Translations under genes and position numbers: made by a program
From: an uncultured Eubacterium sp.
Lineage (GTDB): Bacteria; Bacillota; Clostridia; Oscillospirales; Acutalibacteraceae
Assembly: GCA_934561395.1 (NCBI GenBank)
Contig: CAKTGF010000001.1
Coordinates: 62,001 to 126,000, forward strand
DNA: 64,000 nucleotides
Direction: 5' to 3'
Notes under the pieces: model-generated
What the model was told of the DNA's origin: nothing
Seen by the model: only the letters and a program-made list of their open reading frames with translations
Databases searched by the model: none
Shown: positions 17,617 to 27,276 of the stretch, one piece after another
Layout: every line of letters begins with the position of its first letter
How positions within the stretch are numbered: the first letter of the stretch is position 1

Positions 17617-19434
17617 TTATGCCCTGTATTTTTCAGCTTGAAGATTGAACATATAGGCATAGGTTCCCTTTTGAGCCATCAACTCATCGTGGGTGCCCTG
17701 CTCAATAATCCTGCCCTTTTCCATAACATAAATGCGGTCGGCATTAACGGTGGTTGAAAGCCTGTGCGATATAAACACAACGGTTTTATTATCCGCCGCC
17801 TCAATCATCGCTTGGTTAAGCTTATATTCTGCAATGGGGTCAAGGTTTGCGGAGGGCTCGTCAAGGATTACATAGGGGCACTGCTTGTAAAACGCCCTTG
17901 AAATTGCAACCTTTTGGCTTTCGCCCCCTGACATCATAGCTCCGTTATCGTCAAATTCCCTAAGCAACTGGGTGTCAATACCGTTTGCAAGGGATTTGCT
18001 GTATCCGCTGTGCTTAAGGGCTATTTTGGCTCTTTCCTTGTCAACCGCCAAATCAAGGGCAACATTTTCGCCCAACGTGGCTGAAAAGATTTGAAAATCC
18101 TGGAACACTGCGGCAAACCTGTCACGGTGGGAACTTACGGTAGCCTCCCTTATATCCTTGCCGTCAACAAGTATTCTGCCCTCGGTTACATCATAAAGCC
18201 TAAGCAGCAGGTTTGTAAGAGTGGTTTTGCCTGCGCCGTTATAGCCCACAAGGGCAATTTTTTCCTTGGGATGAATGGTCATATTAATATTTTTAAGGGT
18301 GGGCTCATCGTTACCGGGGTAGCAAAAGCTTACATTTTCAAGCTTAATTTCCTTGGGTTCGGCTACAGGCACGGTGTCTGCGCCGTCCTTTATTTTTTTA
18401 TCTCTGCCTAAAAATTCACGGTATTTTTCAATAAGTCTTGCTGTTTCTGAAAAATTACGCACAACGCCCACGGTTAAAAACGAAAACGAGGTGGCAATTT
18501 GAAATGCGCCGTTAAAGGTGGCAACAAAATCCCCTGCCGACAGAGTTTTGGTTTTCAGCACACAGTAGCCCAAATACAGCGGCAGCAAAAACATAAAGCC
18601 GATTGCCTGAACGCCGGATTCCTGCCAAAAATAGATGAAGTCGATTTTGCCAACATATTTACGCTGATTTTCGATAACATCGTCTGCGGCGGCGTTGTAA
18701 CGTTTTATAAGCAGGGGCTTAATATCGTTCATTCTTATTTCCTTGCAGTAATCCTGAAGATAAAAAATCCTTGCAAAATAGTCTGCCCTGCGGTGCAGGC
18801 GGTTGTTATCAATCTGCCTTTTGGCCTGATACTCCCCTATTTTTTTGCTTATGGGTGTAAAAATAACAACTATTGCACCCACAATTAAAAGGCACATAGG
18901 GTCAATGGTAAAAATAATCGAGCAAATTGTAACAAGGGAAACTATTTCCCCCACATACCGCTGAACAAGGCCCGAAATGCTTGTAATTCTGCTTGAGGAT
19001 GACTCAATAACCAAAATAAAATTGTTGTAAAAATCGGGGTTATCGTAATTTTCAAGGTCAAGGGATTTTGCCTTTTTAAACAGCATTTCCGACATCTTTT
19101 TTTCGATTTTTTCCTTTTCAACGCTGAAAAACAGCTCACGGTAAAGCCAATTAAGCACCTCGGTCACAACAAGCACCGCCGCTATAACAATTACGGCGTA
19201 AACTATTTTCATTTTGTCCTCGCCGTTTTGAATTACATCAATAACATACTTAACGCCCAAAACCGAAATAATTTGAGTGGGCAGGCGCATTACGGCGCCG
19301 AAGCAGCACTCGCCTATAACCAAAAGCGGAGAAAGCTTGAAAAGTATTTTCATAAAATACATTATATTTGAAAATATCGAATGTTCGGTGGCAAGGCTGG
19401 GGCCTTTGGCTGCCTTTTTTGATTTGTTATGCAT
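17617..19434 (-). CDS. ABC exporter half-transporter (permease-ATPase fusion), partner B
   Basis: 605 residues from ATG 19434, which overlaps the end of the upstream ABC gene by 8 bp (ATGCATAA) and has GGAGG in front; a longer reading from 19536 has no support. The membrane domain covers about 30-340. The ATPase shows Walker A GYNGAGKTTL, signature MSGGESQKVAISRA, Walker B YVILDEPSAN and the H-loop ISHR. Such paired half-transporters form heterodimeric exporters for drugs, lipids or peptides. There is no peptidase domain. The cargo is unknown. Confidence 0.9.
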   Translation of the reverse strand: MHNKSKKAAKGPSLATEHSIFSNIMYFMKILFKLSPLLVIGECCFGAVMRLPTQIISVLGVKYVIDVIQNGEDKMKIVYAVIVIAAVLVVTEVLNWLYRELFFSVEKEKIEKKMSEMLFKKAKSLDLENYDNPDFYNNFILVIESSSSRITSISGLVQRYVGEIVSLVTICSIIFTIDPMCLLIVGAIVVIFTPISKKIGEYQAKRQIDNNRLHRRADYFARIFYLQDYCKEIRMNDIKPLLIKRYNAAADDVIENQRKYVGKIDFIYFWQESGVQAIGFMFLLPLYLGYCVLKTKTLSAGDFVATFNGAFQIATSFSFLTVGVVRNFSETARLIEKYREFLGRDKKIKDGADTVPVAEPKEIKLENVSFCYPGNDEPTLKNINMTIHPKEKIALVGYNGAGKTTLTNLLLRLYDVTEGRILVDGKDIREATVSSHRDRFAAVFQDFQIFSATLGENVALDLAVDKERAKIALKHSGYSKSLANGIDTQLLREFDDNGAMMSGGESQKVAISRAFYKQCPYVILDEPSANLDPIAEYKLNQAMIEAADNKTVVFISHRLSTTVNADRIYVMEKGRIIEQGTHDELMAQKGTYAYMFNLQAEKYRA

Positions 19435-21256
19435 TTTCCTGCGCCTCCTCCCTGCTGTATGAGCTTGCCTGAAGGGTAAACATTTTGTTATATTCTCCCC
19501 CAAGCTCCATAAGGTTAGCATGGTTGCCCCTTTCAATTACAGTGCCGTTGCTGAGCACAAATATATTGTCGCTGAGCACAGCAGACGAAAGCCTGTGGGA
19601 AATGTAAATAACAGTTTTGTTTTTCGTTGCCTTAACCAGGTTTTCATACATATTATATTCCGCAATGGGGTCAAGTGCTGATGAGGGTTCGTCAAGTATT
19701 GCAACATCAAAGCGCCTTGCAAACATTCTTGCAACCGCCATTTTTTGTGTTTCGCCCCCTGAAAGGCCTGCGCCCTTATCGTCAAACTCACGGGTTAAAA
19801 CAGTGTCTGCGCCGTTGGGCAGGGTTTGTACCTTATCCCAAACGCCGCTTTGCTTTAACGACTGCTCGGTAAGGGCACGCTCATTATCGTTGCACTCGTG
19901 GCACAGCACATTTTCGTTAACAGACAGGGCAAAGGTTTTATAATCCTGAAAAACCGTTGCAAATCGCCCTCTTAAGCCGTCAAGGGTGTATTCCTTAATA
20001 TTTTTGCCGTTATACAGTATTTCGCCCTCAGTAACATCATAAAAGCGGAGCATAAGCTTTACCAAGGTGGTTTTGCCTGCGCCGTTAACGCCCACAAGAG
20101 CAACGGTTTCGCCCTTATTGATTTTAAGGTTAACATTTTTAAGTGAATAATGCTTTGCCGAGGGATACTTAAAGCTTACATTTTTAAATTCAAGGCTTTC
20201 AAAATCACTTGGTTCAAGCTCGCCGGATTTAATTTTAGGCTCGTAATCAAAAAAATCGTGCAGATTTTGAAAATACAGCGCCACATTTGACAGTTCCGCC
20301 AAATTATCCGCAATTGTCATAGTTGAGCTTCTTATTGAATTAATTGAGGACAGCACAACACTGAAACCTGAAATATTCAGGCTATCGTCATTAATAAATT
20401 GGTATGACGCAAAGGAATATGTGCCCACAATGGGAACAACCTCCCCGAAAAATGAGCCTATCATACTGTATAAAAACATTTTAAAGCCATACTGCTTAAT
20501 AATTTGAACATTACGCTTTACCGCATTTTCGTATCTGTTAAGCATTACGCCGAAAATGTTTGAGGTTCTTATATCCTTTGAATAATCCTTTAAAAACACG
20601 GTACGCTGGGTGTAGGCTTTAATACGGTTATTCGTTGTCATTTCCATATCACGCTTAAACAGCACCTTGCTTTTATAAATTTCAACCGCAAACACCAGCA
20701 TAACCGGCAGCAAAAACAGCAAATAAACAGGGTCAATGCTGATAACAACTCCCACAACCAAGACAAAGGAAATAAGCGAGCCCACTACATTGGCAAGACC
20801 AAGGCAATACGCCATAAAATAGCCGTTTGTAAGTATTTCAGTGGCACGATTATAGGAATCATAAAAGGCAGGGTCCTCATAGCAGGCAACATCAACCTGC
20901 GCCGCCTTTTCAAAAATCATATTGTTAAGCGCCTTGTAAAGCTTTTTATGGGCGGTAAGCTGGGTATAATCGCAAACAATCTGCACAACCTCGTTGACCA
21001 GCGCAAATGCCAAAAACATAAGCAGTATTTTAACAAAATATTCAAAGGTACAGCTGCCCTCTATCAAATTGAGCAGCACTTTTAAAAACAGCACGCCCTG
21101 CACAAACTCAGTAAACACCGAAAAAGCAACCTGCTCTATTATTGCCGCAGGCATCAGGCTTTTGTTGCATTTTGAAATAATTTTGTAGGCATAGATTATA
21201 TTTTTAAACACCGGCACCTTAATATCATCATGGTGCGGAACCCAATGTCCGGGCAT
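19427..21256 (-). CDS. ABC exporter half-transporter, partner A
   Basis: 609 residues with an N-terminal six-helix membrane domain and a C-terminal ATPase: Walker A GVNGAGKTTL, signature LSGGETQKMAVARM, Walker B VAILDEPSSALD, switch ISHRLSS. Both ATPase sites look intact here, including the Glu after Walker B. It is coupled to partner B by an 8-bp overlap. The ATG at 21256 follows AGGGGGG. No obvious biosynthetic genes lie next to the pair; the nearest small peptide gene is at 23241-23339. Confidence 0.9.
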   Translation of the reverse strand: MPGHWVPHHDDIKVPVFKNIIYAYKIISKCNKSLMPAAIIEQVAFSVFTEFVQGVLFLKVLLNLIEGSCTFEYFVKILLMFLAFALVNEVVQIVCDYTQLTAHKKLYKALNNMIFEKAAQVDVACYEDPAFYDSYNRATEILTNGYFMAYCLGLANVVGSLISFVLVVGVVISIDPVYLLFLLPVMLVFAVEIYKSKVLFKRDMEMTTNNRIKAYTQRTVFLKDYSKDIRTSNIFGVMLNRYENAVKRNVQIIKQYGFKMFLYSMIGSFFGEVVPIVGTYSFASYQFINDDSLNISGFSVVLSSINSIRSSTMTIADNLAELSNVALYFQNLHDFFDYEPKIKSGELEPSDFESLEFKNVSFKYPSAKHYSLKNVNLKINKGETVALVGVNGAGKTTLVKLMLRFYDVTEGEILYNGKNIKEYTLDGLRGRFATVFQDYKTFALSVNENVLCHECNDNERALTEQSLKQSGVWDKVQTLPNGADTVLTREFDDKGAGLSGGETQKMAVARMFARRFDVAILDEPSSALDPIAEYNMYENLVKATKNKTVIYISHRLSSAVLSDNIFVLSNGTVIERGNHANLMELGGEYNKMFTLQASSYSREEAQENA

Positions 21257-21320
21257 GGCTTTACCCCCCTATTTTCCAAATAGAAACATTTTAACACAAA
21301 TCCGCCATTAAATCAAACAA

Positions 21321-21344
21321 AAAGCACCGATAAATCGGTGCTTT
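21321..21344 (-). terminator. terminator after the GPH symporter gene
   Basis: AAAGCACCGAT-aa-ATCGGTGCTTT, 22 bp past the stop of the gene that ends at 21367. Confidence 0.8.
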
Positions 21345-21366
21345 ATAAGTTATTATTCTTTAGTGT

Positions 21367-23085
21367 TTAATCAAGCTTGTTGATTTCATCAACAATGCTT
21401 TCCATATTATCGTCAAGGATTTTTGCAGCATCTTCATCTGCTCCCAAGGTCTGCTTGGTGTTTAACTCACCCTCGTCTTTAGGTGCGTTTTTGCTTGCCC
21501 TGCGGGCAATAAGCTCGTTAAGGATTTGGGTATGCTCCTTATCGCTCATTGCATATTTTAATGTTGGTATAGCCGAAAGCAGCATACCGATTGCAGGTGG
21601 AATTGAAACAAGGAAGAACATTGCCGTTGCATATTTACCGCCGTTGTAAGCAGCAAAGCCGCCCTCAACACCTTCCTTAAGTGCCGCATTAAGCTTGGCA
21701 ACATTAGCATCGCTGTAGCCAACATAGCTGTAAACGCCGGCTGAAATAAATGACGCAATACCTGCTGAAAGCTTGGTGATAAAGCTTTGACCTGAGAAGA
21801 ACACACCGTCTGTACGGATGCCGTTATGGTACTCCTCATAGTCAACGCAGTCTGCAATCATAACAGACTGAAGAACATTTATACCACCCATTGCCGCTGA
21901 TGCAAAGAAGAATGCAACGAATGTGAGCAGCAGCCAAACTGGGCTTGTGGCAAAGGCATTGCCTGCTAATTTGTAGAATACAAATACAAGTGCAAAGGGA
22001 ACTGCGCCGCCGATTGAATAAATGTTATAAAGGGTTTTCTTTTCAATTTTTCTTGTTAATGCAGGGGTAATGCCCATTGCAACAAACTGGCCTGCGAAAA
22101 TACCAACGGCAACAGCGCCAAGGCCCAATAAAATTTGGAAATTGATGCCTGTGATATTTCCTGCATCGTCGGTATTAAGCACATTCATAATATCGCCGTT
22201 TGCGTAATAATAGGTAACAAGGGTCATCATTATTATCATTAAAAGCTGAATAGGCGAACGGAGAATACCTGAAATTAAAATTTGACGGAAAGGCTTGTTG
22301 CCAAACATAATTTTAAAGTTTTCAACAAAGCCGTATTTCTTTTCGCTGTTGGATTCAACCCTTTCACGGGTAAATAAGCCTGCAAATTCAAACAAAATTG
22401 AAGCAATAACGGTAACAATAACCGCTGTTACGATAAACGCCCTTTGGCTTGCCATAGCGTTAACCCACGCCGTTGATTCTTCAGCGGTGCTAAAGGTCAT
22501 AGCTGCGGCCTTTTTCTCAAAGTTTTCCGTAAACAGACCTGTTAACGCCTGTGCAATTTGAACAACCAAAACACCGATACCGCCCACACCTGCAACTATA
22601 CGGGCAAGGCCGAGGATTTTGGAACGGTCGTTTTCATCTTCTGTCATAAGTGAGGTAATTCCCCAAAGCGGAATATCGCAAACTGTGAAAGCCATACCCC
22701 AAGCCACATAGGAGATTGCCGCCCAGGCAACAATCATAGCCTGCTGTGCCCTTGATGTGGCATAAGCGTAGTTACCGTTAATAAATGCAAGAATTGTAAC
22801 TATTCCTATAACGGCCGGAAAATAAATAAGATAAGGTCTGCACTTACCCCATTTAGTTCTTGTTTTATCAACAATTGTGCCCATCATTGGGTCGTTGATA
22901 GCGTCCCAAACTCTTGCCAAAGCAAAAATCCAGCCTAAAGCCATAGCAGGAAGACAAATTACATTTTGGAAATAGAAATAAAGTCCCGTTGCTACAACAT
23001 TGTAAATAAGATTTTGGCCAAACATACCCACAAGGTATCCGCCAAGTTCTTTTTTAGTGTATGTGCGTTTTGTTGTATCGCCCAT
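21367..23085 (-). CDS. GPH-family MFS sugar:cation symporter
   Basis: 572 residues from ATG 23085 (GGGAG 8 nt upstream; the GTG at 23094 overlaps it). It shares the GPH motif DPMMGTIVDKTRTKWGKCRPYL with the transporter at 13492 but is a distinct paralogue, with a long hydrophilic C-terminus (about 515-572). Predicted uptake of an oligosaccharide or glycoside. It is monocistronic, with a promoter at 23116-23144 and its own terminator. Confidence 0.9.
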   Translation of the reverse strand: MGDTTKRTYTKKELGGYLVGMFGQNLIYNVVATGLYFYFQNVICLPAMALGWIFALARVWDAINDPMMGTIVDKTRTKWGKCRPYLIYFPAVIGIVTILAFINGNYAYATSRAQQAMIVAWAAISYVAWGMAFTVCDIPLWGITSLMTEDENDRSKILGLARIVAGVGGIGVLVVQIAQALTGLFTENFEKKAAAMTFSTAEESTAWVNAMASQRAFIVTAVIVTVIASILFEFAGLFTRERVESNSEKKYGFVENFKIMFGNKPFRQILISGILRSPIQLLMIIMMTLVTYYYANGDIMNVLNTDDAGNITGINFQILLGLGAVAVGIFAGQFVAMGITPALTRKIEKKTLYNIYSIGGAVPFALVFVFYKLAGNAFATSPVWLLLTFVAFFFASAAMGGINVLQSVMIADCVDYEEYHNGIRTDGVFFSGQSFITKLSAGIASFISAGVYSYVGYSDANVAKLNAALKEGVEGGFAAYNGGKYATAMFFLVSIPPAIGMLLSAIPTLKYAMSDKEHTQILNELIARRASKNAPKDEGELNTKQTLGADEDAAKILDDNMESIVDEINKLD

Positions 23086-23115
23086 TTTACTCACTCCCTC
23101 TCAGTCAATACTACC

Positions 23116-23144
23116 ATTTTAACAGAAATGCACTTGTAATACAA
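23116..23144 (-). promoter_or_regulatory. promoter of the GPH symporter gene
   Basis: Minus strand TTGTAT (23144-23139), 17-bp spacer, TAAAAT (23121-23116). Confidence 0.65.
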
Positions 23145-23208
23145 GGATTTTTAATTAAATATTACTAAATTATTATTTGCACCAAGTTTGAAAAATCGCA
23201 AAAAAAAT

Positions 23209-23230
23209 AATGCGGCAATTTTGCCGCATT
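23209..23230 (-). terminator. terminator of the 32-residue peptide gene
   Basis: AATGCGGCAA-tt-TTGCCGCATT followed on the minus strand by a run of eight T; it lies 10 bp beyond the peptide stop codon. Confidence 0.88.
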
Positions 23231-23240
23231 GAATACTTAA

Positions 23241-23339
23241 TTAATCGTCAGAGCCGTCGCTGTAAGAAATGCCGGTATAAACATCAACCACTGCAAATTC
23301 TTCCTTTTCAACAACTGGCTTTGTGTATGTTTCCTTCAC
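23241..23339 (-). CDS. 32-residue acidic peptide with YxKP leader-like start, unknown
   Basis: The GTG start at 23339 has an AGGGGG ribosome site 8 nt upstream; TAA is at 23241. The peptide begins MKETYTKPVVEKEEF and ends VYTGISYSDGSDD. It has its own consensus promoter (23379-23407) and strong terminator, so it is a real transcription unit. The Y-x-x-P start and a variable tail rich in Gly, Ser and Asp resemble precursor peptides of ribosomally made modified peptides, but no modifying enzyme is adjacent, so this is only a resemblance. It could equally be a small regulatory protein. Confidence 0.6.
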   Translation of the reverse strand: MKETYTKPVVEKEEFAVVDVYTGISYSDGSDD

Positions 23340-23378
23340 TGTATTTACCCCCTTTTGGATTAATATCTATCGTTATAT

Positions 23379-23407
23379 ATTTTAATATATCCCAAAGCAA
23401 AAGTCAA
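23379..23407 (-). promoter_or_regulatory. sigma-A promoter of the 32-residue peptide gene
   Basis: Minus strand TTGACT (23407-23402), 17-bp spacer, TAAAAT (23384-23379), about 40 bp before the GTG. Confidence 0.8.
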
Positions 23408-23412
23408 CAGAT

Positions 23413-24954
23413 TTATATTACATCCTCCATAACAAACTGCTCTTTCCAGGTGCTGCGGGGTGTTGAGCACTTAAAATCAAGCAGCTTTAATCCCCTAACA
23501 TGCCTTGCCCAAATTCCGTAGGCAGGTAAATTTCTGAACCGCCAGGATTCCGGGTAAACATCGCTGTATTCGGGAATATACGCCCTTTTATCATAAATTT
23601 CCTTATATGGGGCATAATTCAAATCAATATTTTTAAGCAAAACATTGCTAACATACTTTGTTACCTTGTTTTGGGTAAAGCCGGCAAGTATGCAGGGCAT
23701 TTCAACGCCGTAGGCCTCAACATTTTCAACGGTAATGTTTTTAACCTCACCCAGCATATCAAAGGTGCTTTCCTCTGCGGAGGACGCCTTTTTGCGCTTT
23801 TCTCCAAACTCAACTGCGTTAGCAGTTTCGGCAGTAACCTCCTTTGCCCTGTTTCGGTTGCAAAGCCTGATAAAAATGGGGCAGGTTACACGCTCCATAT
23901 TAATGTTACGAACCACCACATCGCTGACCTTTGAGCCGTCTGCCGATTCAATTGCAATGCCGCTGACCGAGCCCGGGTAAATATCGGTCATCATAAAGGA
24001 GCAATCCTCAACGATAACATTTTTAATATCATAAGTGGTTTCTGTGCCGATTTTAAAGGAATTTGTGCAGGAAATAATTTCGCAATTCATAATATGTATG
24101 TTTTCCATAGGCTTGTTGTTGCCGAGCCAAATTGCGTTTTTAAGGCAAATTCCGTCGTCTGCGGTTGAAACAAAGCAGTGCATAATATCAATATTGCTGG
24201 AGCCGGCGATGTCAAAGCCGTCGGCATTTGCAACATGGCGGTTGTTGTTGATAATAAAATCGGAAATCTGCACATTGTCACAATTTTCTATTCTGAACGA
24301 CCAGTGGGCGGAATCCTCAATTATAAAATTATATGCCTTAATATCTGTGCAATTTTTAAAATAGATAGGGCCGCCGTATTTGCTTTCATGGGCAAAGCGT
24401 AACTGTGCACGGTTGTCACGGCGCATTTGAATAACATCTATAATCTCCGGGTGCACGGTAATGTTTTCATCAAGGAGCGGCTTTCTGCCGAAGAACTCGC
24501 CGTTACCCTTAACCTTGCCGCCGCCTGTTAAGGTGATATTTGTGCAGCCGTCGGCGCTGATAATTCCCCTGCCGTCATAGCCTATACCAAGCTTGTTGCT
24601 TTCCACCGCAGAGCCACGGCTTATAAAAAGCGTAACATTGGATTTTAAGGTAATTGTGGTTGCTACATAACTGCCGCCGTCAATAAGCACCGTGCCTGCG
24701 GTTTTGGCCGCTGCGGCAATTGCGGCATTAATAGCATCTGCATTATTGGGGGAGCTTGTGCTTGCACCGTAATTTCTTATATCATAAACATTTTCATTTG
24801 GAATCGGCTGATTTTTAATATATTCATCCTCAGGATAGTATGATGAATAATCAAAGGGGTAAACTGTTGAAAAAACATCGCCCTTTGTTATGCGTAAATC
24901 CTTGCCGAATAATAATGTTTTTAGCTTGTCGGTTACTGTTCTTTTATCTTTCAT
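23413..24954 (-). CDS. GH28-like right-handed beta-helix glycosidase
   Basis: 513 residues, no signal peptide, so probably cytoplasmic. After a short N-terminus, the DIRNYGA motif (about 58) opens a parallel beta-helix as in polygalacturonases. Active-site-like acids appear in NADGFDIAGS and TADDGICLKN, matching the GH28 NTD and DD positions; the usual GHG motif is not obvious, so substrate and activity may differ (for example rhamnosidase-like or an inactive form). It begins 4 bp after the Na/Pi cotransporter stop codon, with only a weak ribosome site, implying translational coupling with an unrelated-looking gene. Confidence 0.82.
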   Translation of the reverse strand: MKDKRTVTDKLKTLLFGKDLRITKGDVFSTVYPFDYSSYYPEDEYIKNQPIPNENVYDIRNYGASTSSPNNADAINAAIAAAAKTAGTVLIDGGSYVATTITLKSNVTLFISRGSAVESNKLGIGYDGRGIISADGCTNITLTGGGKVKGNGEFFGRKPLLDENITVHPEIIDVIQMRRDNRAQLRFAHESKYGGPIYFKNCTDIKAYNFIIEDSAHWSFRIENCDNVQISDFIINNNRHVANADGFDIAGSSNIDIMHCFVSTADDGICLKNAIWLGNNKPMENIHIMNCEIISCTNSFKIGTETTYDIKNVIVEDCSFMMTDIYPGSVSGIAIESADGSKVSDVVVRNINMERVTCPIFIRLCNRNRAKEVTAETANAVEFGEKRKKASSAEESTFDMLGEVKNITVENVEAYGVEMPCILAGFTQNKVTKYVSNVLLKNIDLNYAPYKEIYDKRAYIPEYSDVYPESWRFRNLPAYGIWARHVRGLKLLDFKCSTPRSTWKEQFVMEDVI

Positions 24955-24958
24955 AAAA

Positions 24959-26602
24959 TTAGATTTGCCTGATTAAATCCTTATCCTTACGAGCTGCCCA
25001 CGCAATGTTATACGAGTGGTCGCCTACACGTTCAAGGTCCTGTAAAACCTTCGTGAATACCACGCCTGATGCGGTATGGCATTTCTTTTCTCTTAGGCGC
25101 TGAACGTGGTTATCCTGCGCCTGAAGAGTGAGCGAGTCGATTGTATCCTCAAGAAAATGAAGCTGGTGTTCCTCATCATCAAGGAGCTTTTTGTTAACAA
25201 AAGCGCCGATTGCTCTGTCGAACAGTTCCAAATCCTTTTGATATATTTCGTCAAATTCATTTAAGCCGCTTTCGGTAAAGCCAAGCTCACTGTCTTTAAC
25301 AACCTGGGTGCGTTCAAGAATATTAATGGCATGGTCGCCTATTCTTTCAAGGTCGGAAATAACATGGAAAAGCTTGCCTATGTATTCCGAAACATTTGCG
25401 TTAAGCTGCTGCGAGGTAAGAGTTACCATAAAGTCCGTAATACTGTGGTTAAGCCAATTTATAAGCTCCTCGTTATCCAATATGGTGCGCTGCTTTGAAA
25501 CATCGTTGTGCAAAAAGCCCTCGCAGGCCAAAACAAAGTTTTCACGCACAAGCTTTGCCATACGCTCAACCTCGCTGCCCACCTGAAGAACGGAGGTAAA
25601 GCTGTTGTCGGTAACCTTTTTATCAATGTAGGTAAAGCGGAAGGCGCTTTCATGCTCCTTGCTTTTAATGATTCTTTCCGAAATTCTAACAATAATGGGA
25701 ACAAAGGGCAGCAGGAATACCGCCGTAACCACCTTAAAGATAATGTGGCAGGTTGCAACCTGAACCGAGCCGTTATCAGAAACGGTGGTCAGCCAATTTG
25801 TATATGGGGTAAGCAGTGCAATCGGGGTAAATATAATCATACCCACAAGATCGAAAATAAAGTAAATCAGCGCCGCACGCTTTGCGTTTGTTTTTGCCCC
25901 TATTGCCGAAAGGAACAGCGGCATTGCCGAGCCCACATTAACGCCGATAATAAGGTAAATCGCAAAACTCATAGGCATTAAGCCCTGCAACGCCAAAACC
26001 TGTAAAACACCGATTGAGGCACTTGAAGATTGCAGCACACTGCACATAACCACGCCGATGAAGATGCCTAAAACAGGGTTGTTTGCGGTTTGAATAAAGT
26101 TTTGGAAGGCCACACTTGTTTTTAAAGCGCCCATTGCCTCGTCGCCGCTCATATATTTTAAGCCGAAGAAAAGTATGCCAAAGCCTAAAATAATTTGGCC
26201 TATATAAGTTTGGGTTTGTTTTTTGGAAAACAACGCCATTGCCGCACCGATAAAAATGCAAATAGGTGCGATTGCCGAAACATCAATGGCAATAAGAACC
26301 GCCGTAATGGTGGTGCCTATGTTTGCGCCGATAATAACGCCCGTTGCCTGAGCCAAATCCATTATGCCTGCGTTTAGAAAGCCCATAAGCATAACCGTGG
26401 TGGCTGACGACGACTGAATTATCGCCGTAACCAAAACGCCCAGCAAAAAGCCTTTAAATCTGTTTCTGGTCAGTTTTTCAAGCAGGTTTTTCATTTTGTT
26501 ACCTGCAACCTGGTTTAAGCCGTCGCTCATGTACTTCATACCAAACAGGAATAAGCCCAAGCCGCCCAACAGATTAATAATATTTGATATACTAATCCCC
26601 AT
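24959..26602 (-). CDS. Na/Pi cotransporter family protein with PhoU-like domain
   Basis: 547 residues. The N-terminal membrane part (about 1-310) carries the duplicated QSSSATT and QSSSASI motifs of NptA/SLC34-type sodium-phosphate cotransporters. The C-terminal PhoU-like helical domain (about 340-545) has ERIGDHAIN and ERVGDHSYN repeats. Predicted phosphate handling at the membrane. It is the first gene of a two-gene unit with the GH28-like protein, driven from 26648-26676. Confidence 0.93.
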   Translation of the reverse strand: MGISISNIINLLGGLGLFLFGMKYMSDGLNQVAGNKMKNLLEKLTRNRFKGFLLGVLVTAIIQSSSATTVMLMGFLNAGIMDLAQATGVIIGANIGTTITAVLIAIDVSAIAPICIFIGAAMALFSKKQTQTYIGQIILGFGILFFGLKYMSGDEAMGALKTSVAFQNFIQTANNPVLGIFIGVVMCSVLQSSSASIGVLQVLALQGLMPMSFAIYLIIGVNVGSAMPLFLSAIGAKTNAKRAALIYFIFDLVGMIIFTPIALLTPYTNWLTTVSDNGSVQVATCHIIFKVVTAVFLLPFVPIIVRISERIIKSKEHESAFRFTYIDKKVTDNSFTSVLQVGSEVERMAKLVRENFVLACEGFLHNDVSKQRTILDNEELINWLNHSITDFMVTLTSQQLNANVSEYIGKLFHVISDLERIGDHAINILERTQVVKDSELGFTESGLNEFDEIYQKDLELFDRAIGAFVNKKLLDDEEHQLHFLEDTIDSLTLQAQDNHVQRLREKKCHTASGVVFTKVLQDLERVGDHSYNIAWAARKDKDLIRQI

Positions 26603-26647
26603 ATTCTTACCTCATTTTTATATTGGAAACCAAATTTCCTCTAATAT

Positions 26648-26676
26648 AGTATCTTATATATTTTTTCAAATGTCAA
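26648..26676 (-). promoter_or_regulatory. promoter of the Na/Pi cotransporter unit
   Basis: Minus strand TTGACA (26676-26671), 17-bp spacer, GATACT (26653-26648), about 45 bp before the ATG. Confidence 0.65.
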
Positions 26677-26710
26677 GTTACAATATTATTAAAAGGCAAA
26701 ATAAGTAAAA

Positions 26711-26733
26711 AGCAGAGGCTAATACCCTCTGCT
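26711..26733 (-). terminator. terminator after the zinc-ribbon protein gene
   Basis: AGCAGAGG-ctaatac-CCTCTGCT followed by TTTTTACTT on the minus strand, 8 bp after the stop codon. Confidence 0.8.
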
Positions 26734-26740
26734 CAGACTT

Positions 26741-27253
26741 TTAATTGGCTGTGAAATCGTCAAAATAACCCTTGTCAAAATCGTTGCCGCTTTTGTCACC
26801 GTTACTGTATGAGTTGCCGAAATTATCGCTGAAAAAATTGCCGTAATCATAGCTTGGCACAAGAGCGGTGTAAACAATTGAGGAAACAATTGCCACAATT
26901 GCAAGGATTAAAAACACCTTTGATATGCTCTTTTTCTTTTCGCCGCCCACAACCTTGTAGTTTTGCAGCGTCGCATTGCCGCAGTTTGTGCAAAAGGGCA
27001 TACCGGGCGGGTATGTGGCATTGCAAAACGGGCAATATTTTGGGGTTACCCTTGCCGCCCTGCTGCGGAATATGAAATAATACAAAATCAGCCCCAGCTT
27101 TGGGATAAAAAAGCAAACAATCATCCACAGGGTTCTGTTTTTAATACCCTCGCCTTTACAATCATACCCCACTGCAAGCATTGCAAAAACAGACACCAGC
27201 AAGTCAAGCAGTGCGCTTATGAAAAATTCAACAGTAAATAAATCGGTAAACAT
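26741..27253 (-). CDS. small membrane protein with zinc ribbon
   Basis: 170 residues. Two N-terminal membrane segments (about 8-28 and 43-62) precede a zinc ribbon YCPFCNATY...FCTNCGNAT (about 74-96) and a third membrane helix (about 108-130). The tail is rich in Asp, Asn and Gly. It resembles DUF-type zinc-ribbon membrane proteins of Clostridia; the layout recalls the larger protein at 15060-16817. Function unknown. The ATG at 27253 has AGGAG upstream. Confidence 0.72.
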   Translation of the reverse strand: MFTDLFTVEFFISALLDLLVSVFAMLAVGYDCKGEGIKNRTLWMIVCFFIPKLGLILYYFIFRSRAARVTPKYCPFCNATYPPGMPFCTNCGNATLQNYKVVGGEKKKSISKVFLILAIVAIVSSIVYTALVPSYDYGNFFSDNFGNSYSNGDKSGNDFDKGYFDDFTAN

Positions 27254-27276
27254 AAAATTCTCCTAAAAACTATACA

